Positions 60,441 to 64,000 of a DNA stretch of 64,000 nt are shown here, piece by piece (the stretch's first letter is position 1; each line of letters starts with the position of its first letter). The position numbers were made by a program, and so were the translations under genes. A model generated the notes under the pieces. It was not told the DNA's origin and did not search any database. It saw only the letters and a program-made list of their open reading frames with translations. Origin of the DNA: Parvimonas parva (GTDB lineage Bacteria > Bacillota > Clostridia > Tissierellales > Peptoniphilaceae); contig NZ_JACVDA010000011.1 of NCBI RefSeq assembly GCF_016552165.1, positions 1-64,000 on the forward strand. The letters are read 5' to 3'.

Positions 60441-61440
60441 CTTCATAATCCAAATATTCATTTTCTTGCTCTAAAGAATTTTCTTCTTCAAATTCTTTAG
60501 CTTCTAACTTTTTTTCTTCATCTAACACTTTCTGTATTAAATAATCATTTACATCTTTAAAATTTTCATAAAGATATGAAAAACTTTGAACTTTATAACT
60601 TTCTTTAAAGTTTTCTTTTAGTCTTTCAAAACCCTTTTTTCCTTTATCATCATTATCTAACATAAATAACAATTCTTTAACATTTTTATTTTCTTCTAAA
60701 AAATGGTCTATTGGTACTTCTGTTATTCCTGATAAAGAAATGTATGAAAAATCATTTAAACTACCCTTTTCTTTTAAAATTGTCATTACACTTAAAACAT
60801 CAATAGGTGATTCACAAATAATTAATTTATCACTCTTATTATTTATATTAAATGAATATGCTTTATCAGAACCCTCAACTTCCCCTTTAAATCTCTTATT
60901 AGTTATAGTTCCATTAAAAGCACAATATTTTGCTTTTCCATTTTTATCTTTCCCTAGAAAACAAATATTGTGTCTTTCATCTTCTCTAATATTGCCAATT
61001 TTTACACATTCATCTACTATTTCCTTATCTATTTTTCTTGTTTTTAATAAATAAGCATAGGTTCGTTTTAGGTCTTTATTAAATTTAGGTAACTTAAAAT
61101 CTTTTCTTTCTATTTTTACTTCTTTTTTATCAAAAGAATTTTTTTCAAAAGAGGTATCAAAAGAAAAACTGTTATTGTTATATAAAAAATTCATCGCTTC
61201 TTTAAATTCACAATTTCTAACTGTTTCTACCAAATTTATAGTATTATTCATTTTTTCTCCTGCAAGAGAAAATCTACAAAAAGTATTTGATTCAGGATAT
61301 ATTCTTAAACTGCTGATTTCTTTAGTTCCATAACAACGTCCCATTTTTACAAGAGTTAATCCTAAATCTCTTGCAATATCTAAAATTGGTATATTTTCAG
61401 CATTTTTTATATCTTCTTTGTTATAAAACTTCTTTTCCAT
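60424..61440 (-). CDS. TOPRIM primase-like protein (DUF3991-type)
   Basis: About 338 residues. The N-terminal part (about 10-90) resembles the DNA-binding region of DUF3991 proteins (IPILDIARDLGLTLVKMG, RFSLAGEKMNNTINLVETV). The TOPRIM core has KLIICESPIDVLSVM with its glutamate near residue 208 and LLFMLDNDDKGKKG with the acidic pair near 260. Such proteins prime complementary-strand synthesis in the recipient. I start it at 61440 (MEKKFYNKED) behind GGAG; upstream in-frame codons come from the palindrome. The tail is EYLDYEEEMEM. Confidence 0.78.
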   Translation of the reverse strand: MEKKFYNKEDIKNAENIPILDIARDLGLTLVKMGRCYGTKEISSLRIYPESNTFCRFSLAGEKMNNTINLVETVRNCEFKEAMNFLYNNNSFSFDTSFEKNSFDKKEVKIERKDFKLPKFNKDLKRTYAYLLKTRKIDKEIVDECVKIGNIREDERHNICFLGKDKNGKAKYCAFNGTITNKRFKGEVEGSDKAYSFNINNKSDKLIICESPIDVLSVMTILKEKGSLNDFSYISLSGITEVPIDHFLEENKNVKELLFMLDNDDKGKKGFERLKENFKESYKVQSFSYLYENFKDVNDYLIQKVLDEEKKLEAKEFEEENSLEQENEYLDYEEEMEM

Positions 61441-61457
61441 TTCACTCTCCTTTCTTC

Positions 61458-61478
61458 CATTAGACAAATTGTCTAATG
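61458..61478. repeat. ATTAGACAA palindrome before the primase-like gene
   Basis: Perfect arms, 18 nt from the start codon. Confidence 0.9.
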
Positions 61479-61508
61479 ATATTTTCATTGATTAAAAAAA
61501 GAAAAAAA

Positions 61509-61652
61509 TTAATTTTTTATTTGCATTTCAAGTTCCTTTTTAAATCTCAAAAGTTTTTCTTTTCTTTCCTTTACATATTCTAAATCTAAAGTTTTTTTGT
61601 TTAAAAATTTTTCTCTCATCTTTATATCCTTTTTTACATTTTCTAAATTCAT
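61509..61652 (-). CDS. small coiled-coil protein
   Basis: A 47-residue Lys/Glu-rich helical protein starting MNLENVKKDIKMREKF. It begins 2 nt after the stop of the acidic protein gene, with GGAG inside the end of that gene as ribosome binding site. Translation therefore looks coupled. Function unknown. Confidence 0.5.
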   Translation of the reverse strand: MNLENVKKDIKMREKFLNKKTLDLEYVKERKEKLLRFKKELEMQIKN

Positions 61653-61654
61653 TT

Positions 61655-62584
61655 TTAAAACTCCATTTCTTCATCTAGTTCTAAATCATCAATTTCAATT
61701 TCTTCAAAAGTACACTTTTCAACTTCTTCATAAAGATAATCAAAAGCTCCTTTGTTTGTTTCATAAACGTCGCCTATATCAACTCTGATATGTTCAGTTA
61801 CTTCTCCATTTTCAATATGGTCAAAATAGAATTTACGAAATCCATTTTGACGATATTCTTCTTCATCTAAAGATTTAATATCATCAAGTACTTCTTTTGT
61901 TAAAATTTTTCCTGTATATCTTTCATGTCCGTAACTTTCAGAAAATTCTATAATCCAATAATTTTTTAGTTCTCTTTCCATTTCTTCTAAAAAATTTTCT
62001 TTAAATTCTATTAAATTATTAGTTAAATTTTCATTGTCTTGAATATCAACTTCTATTTCAGCTAAATCTTTATATTCAATTTCTTCTTCGATGAAATCTA
62101 AAATTCTTTCCATTTTTTCTTCAGAATATATTTGAATTTCATCATTTCTTATAAGGTCTTTTAGACTTTCTACTTGTAAATCTTTATAAAAATCTTTTTG
62201 ATTTTCATAAATTTTATTACTTATATATCTTTCAATTCCAATTACTCCTAAATAATTTAATTCAAAATTATCAGTTATTTGAAGTCCACCAGTTTTTCTT
62301 AAATAATCCACTATTTCTTCATCAAAAGCATACATATAATCATATTGTGTAGTAATCCATAGATGATGAGTATTATCCAATACTTCTGAACTTATTTCAT
62401 CAAATATATAAAAATCTTCTCTGTCTTCAACTTTTTCTATAATCATCGATTTTAAATTACTAAAACTATCTTCTAAATTATTATTTATTAAATATTCCTT
62501 ATCAGGATTGCCATATAATCCTATTTTATAATTTAAAAATAATTTTTTATTTAAAACATCTAATACTTCTTTTTTATAATCCAT
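61655..62584 (-). CDS. highly acidic protein of unknown function, cargo-type tail
   Basis: A 309-residue strongly acidic protein with many Asp/Glu and few basic residues in the C-terminal half. Segments such as DNTHHLWITTQYDYMYAFDEE and EFSESYGHERYTGKIL suggest a folded core, but I recognise no family. The charge would suit a DNA mimic such as an antirestriction protein; that is only a suggestion. The C-terminus DDLELDEEMEF is one of the four similar tails. GGTGG precedes the start and a palindrome lies upstream. Confidence 0.6.
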   Translation of the reverse strand: MDYKKEVLDVLNKKLFLNYKIGLYGNPDKEYLINNNLEDSFSNLKSMIIEKVEDREDFYIFDEISSEVLDNTHHLWITTQYDYMYAFDEEIVDYLRKTGGLQITDNFELNYLGVIGIERYISNKIYENQKDFYKDLQVESLKDLIRNDEIQIYSEEKMERILDFIEEEIEYKDLAEIEVDIQDNENLTNNLIEFKENFLEEMERELKNYWIIEFSESYGHERYTGKILTKEVLDDIKSLDEEEYRQNGFRKFYFDHIENGEVTEHIRVDIGDVYETNKGAFDYLYEEVEKCTFEEIEIDDLELDEEMEF

Positions 62585-62597
62585 AAAACCACCTTTC

Positions 62598-62618
62598 CAT
62601 TAGACAAATTGTCTAATG
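62598..62618. repeat. ATTAGACAA palindrome before the acidic protein gene
   Basis: Perfect arms, 14 nt from the start codon. Confidence 0.9.
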
Positions 62619-62635
62619 ATATTTTCATTAATTAA

Positions 62636-62674
62636 AAAAGAAAAAAGAGTAGCTTAAAATATATAAACTACTCT
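62636..62674 (-). terminator. terminator after the SpaA-like surface protein gene
   Basis: A 7-bp stem AGAGTAG/CTACTCT (62646-62652 and 62668-62674) with a T run on the minus strand. It lies between the surface protein genes and the transfer genes. Confidence 0.75.
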
Positions 62675-62695
62675 AATATCTTTAAAATTATCTTT

Positions 62696-63673
62696 CTAGT
62701 TTTCTTCTTCAGCTTTTTTCTTTAAGCAATAAAGACCAAAACCTAAAGAGCCGATAGTTGTAACAATAAACATTACAAAATTACTTGCTAAGTTTGTTTT
62801 TGGTATAGTTTGTATTTTATCGTTATATAAGGTTTGTTCAATCTTTGCTCCGTGTTCTGTTACATTTATTTCAAGATTTTTTTCTGCTTTTACATAACCC
62901 TCTGGAGCTATTGTTTCCTCCAAAATATACTTTCCATAACGTAACTTAACTTTAATTTTTCCACTCTCATCTGTTTTTCCTCTAAAAACTTCTTCTCCCG
63001 TTTCGGCATTTTTTATAACTACTTCGCAACCAGGTAATGCTTTTTTGCTTATAGTATCTTGTTTAGTTAAAATATAATCAGCAGTTATAGGCTCATTCCA
63101 AAAGACTTCTTCAATTGTAACTCCGTTTTCTGTAACCTTTATTTTCCCGTACTTATCACTTTTAACATAGCCCTCTGGAGCTATTGTTTCGTGATAAATC
63201 CATTCTCCGTAACTTAAAGTTATTTTGATTTTTCCGTCTTTATCAGTTGTAGCAGTTTTCTTTTCCTTAGTCTTTGCATTTTCAAACTCAACTGTTGCTC
63301 CGGGTACTACTTTAAGATTTATAGTATCTTGTTTTGTAAGTTCTACATTTCTTTCAATCTTTTTATCTATTATTTTAATTTCTTGTAACTTTCCGTCTTT
63401 AGCTACTTCAAAGGTATAGTCATCTGCTTTTTCATAACCCTCTTTTGCTCTCTTTTCTCTTATGATGTACTTTTTACCTGCCTTTAATTTCCCTATAATC
63501 TCCTCAGGCTTATCTTTTGTAGTAAAAGTGTGTACTACCTTACCTTTTACTTCTTTATCCTCTTTAGCATATGAATTTTCACCAATTCCAAGCAAAATAC
63601 AACTTGCTAAAGCTAAACTAAAAATTTTCTTTTTGTTAAGCCTTATTTTTTTAAACTTTTCAAAAAATTTCAT
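62696..63673 (-). CDS. SpaA/Cna-B-type wall-anchored surface protein with IPKTN sorting signal
   Basis: A 325-residue secreted protein. After a signal peptide (about 1-36) come three prealbumin-like repeats (about 40-110, 112-200 and 200-288). The second and third are clear copies: each starts LTKQDTI, has GYE/GEE-type turns and holds the phrase ETIAPEGYVK. Such domains are closed by isopeptide bonds between lysine and asparagine. The C-terminus IPKTN, hydrophobic helix and KKKAEEEN is a sorting signal. Probably a pilin- or adhesin-like protein for mating contact or host binding. Confidence 0.85.
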   Translation of the reverse strand: MKFFEKFKKIRLNKKKIFSLALASCILLGIGENSYAKEDKEVKGKVVHTFTTKDKPEEIIGKLKAGKKYIIREKRAKEGYEKADDYTFEVAKDGKLQEIKIIDKKIERNVELTKQDTINLKVVPGATVEFENAKTKEKKTATTDKDGKIKITLSYGEWIYHETIAPEGYVKSDKYGKIKVTENGVTIEEVFWNEPITADYILTKQDTISKKALPGCEVVIKNAETGEEVFRGKTDESGKIKVKLRYGKYILEETIAPEGYVKAEKNLEINVTEHGAKIEQTLYNDKIQTIPKTNLASNFVMFIVTTIGSLGFGLYCLKKKAEEEN

Positions 63674-63721
63674 AATTTTTTATCCTCTCTTTTGTATTTT
63701 CATTTATTAAAAAAGAAAAAT

Positions 63722-64000
63722 CTATTCTTCAACTTCTACTATATCAAACTCACAATCATCTAAAATCTTATCTTCAGTATCACTACCTGTTTTTGTGATT
63801 CTAACCTTTGTTGTATCATCTTTCATTACAACTTTTTGTACTTCTGCTGTTTCTGTTACTGTAAATTCTATTTCACTTGCTAAAACATGTCCGTCAGGTG
63901 CGATTTCTTCGATAAGTTTATATTTACCTGGTTTGATTTTTGTAATTAAATGAGGCTTATCTCCACTTGTCCACTCATCAACAGTTTTTCCTTCACTGTC
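63722..64000 (-). CDS. SpaA/Cna-B-type protein, C-terminal part (runs off the window)
   Basis: An open frame enters from the right edge and ends at TAG (63722-63724). It reads KPGKYKLIEEIAPDGHV, the signature end of a Cna-B/SpaA repeat, then a last segment with VRITKTGSDTED ending DDCEFDIVEVEE. There is no sorting signal, so this protein is not wall-anchored by this end and may be bound by a partner. It is 48 nt upstream of the anchored SpaA-like gene and forms an operon with it. Confidence 0.75.
   Translation of the reverse strand, partial: DSEGKTVDEWTSGDKPHLITKIKPGKYKLIEEIAPDGHVLASEIEFTVTETAEVQKVVMKDDTTKVRITKTGSDTEDKILDDCEFDIVEVEE

Larger units (their letters stand above)
43516..64000 (-). 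mobile_element. integrative conjugative element-like module (partial)
   Basis: A continuous block of minus-strand genes carrying a relaxase, VirB2-, VirB3-, VirB4-, VirB6- and VirD4-like conjugation proteins, a wall hydrolase, an ArdC-like antirestriction protein, a primase-like protein and surface proteins. No integrase, replication initiator or attachment site is visible, so at least one end lies outside the window. The left limit is probably near the IS element. Confidence 0.85.

Noticed and set aside
61441-61488. N-terminal extension of the primase-like protein
   Set aside because: The extra codons (SLDNLSNG and so on) are simply the palindrome and ribosome binding site read as protein.
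1-64000. tRNA or rRNA genes
   Set aside because: I looked for the conserved T-loop and acceptor patterns and for rRNA blocks and saw none; a short tRNA could still be missed by eye.

Overview
The window is very AT-rich (low-GC) DNA. AGGAGG-type ribosome binding sites, lipoprotein and LPxT-type cell-wall anchors, and a yybS-gdpP-rplI-dnaB gene order point to a Gram-positive anaerobe of the Firmicutes/Tissierellia. A Peptoniphilaceae member such as Parvimonas would fit; this is inference from gene content and style, because there is no rRNA gene here.

Bases 1-22,100 are mostly minus-strand housekeeping genes. They are a GNAT enzyme, a ClC exchanger, a two-gene ATPase/TOPRIM cassette that looks like a defence system, RsuA, a DMT transporter, a NUDIX enzyme, and a long unit read yybS-gdpP-rplI-dnaB-GNAT-dnaD-dnaI-perM-serS-dacA. 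Next comes a metal-chelate-type uptake operon (methyltransferase, binding lipoprotein, permease, ATPase, cupin). It faces a Crp/Fnr-family regulator, with a palindromic operator in the shared control region.

Bases 22,800-42,100 are mixed. They hold a decayed duplication around a large wall-anchored adhesin, an S9 peptidase, a DsrE/YedF-C-like protein followed by a MetE-like enzyme with an in-frame UGA that I read as selenocysteine, a SAM riboswitch with metNIQ, uppP, a preQ1-type riboswitch with queT, lipoproteins, a ModE-like regulator with a formate/nitrite channel, and a probable 6S RNA. An IS481-like element follows at 42.4-43.3 kb.

From 43.5 kb to the right edge is an integrative conjugative element or similar conjugative module, all read right to left: two SpaA/Cna-B-type surface proteins, a TOPRIM primase-like protein, VirB2-, VirD4-, VirB6-, VirB3- and VirB4-like machinery, a lysozyme/NlpC wall hydrolase, an ArdC-like antirestriction metalloprotease, small membrane proteins, an iteron-like control region, an RHH protein and a MobP2-like relaxase. 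No integrase is visible, so the element probably continues beyond the window. Three things in it look new to me. Copies of a 19-23 bp palindrome sit 14-20 nt before most of the start codons. A structured RNA has its own promoter and terminator. A similar acidic C-terminal tail is found only on the non-machinery proteins and could be a type IV secretion signal.
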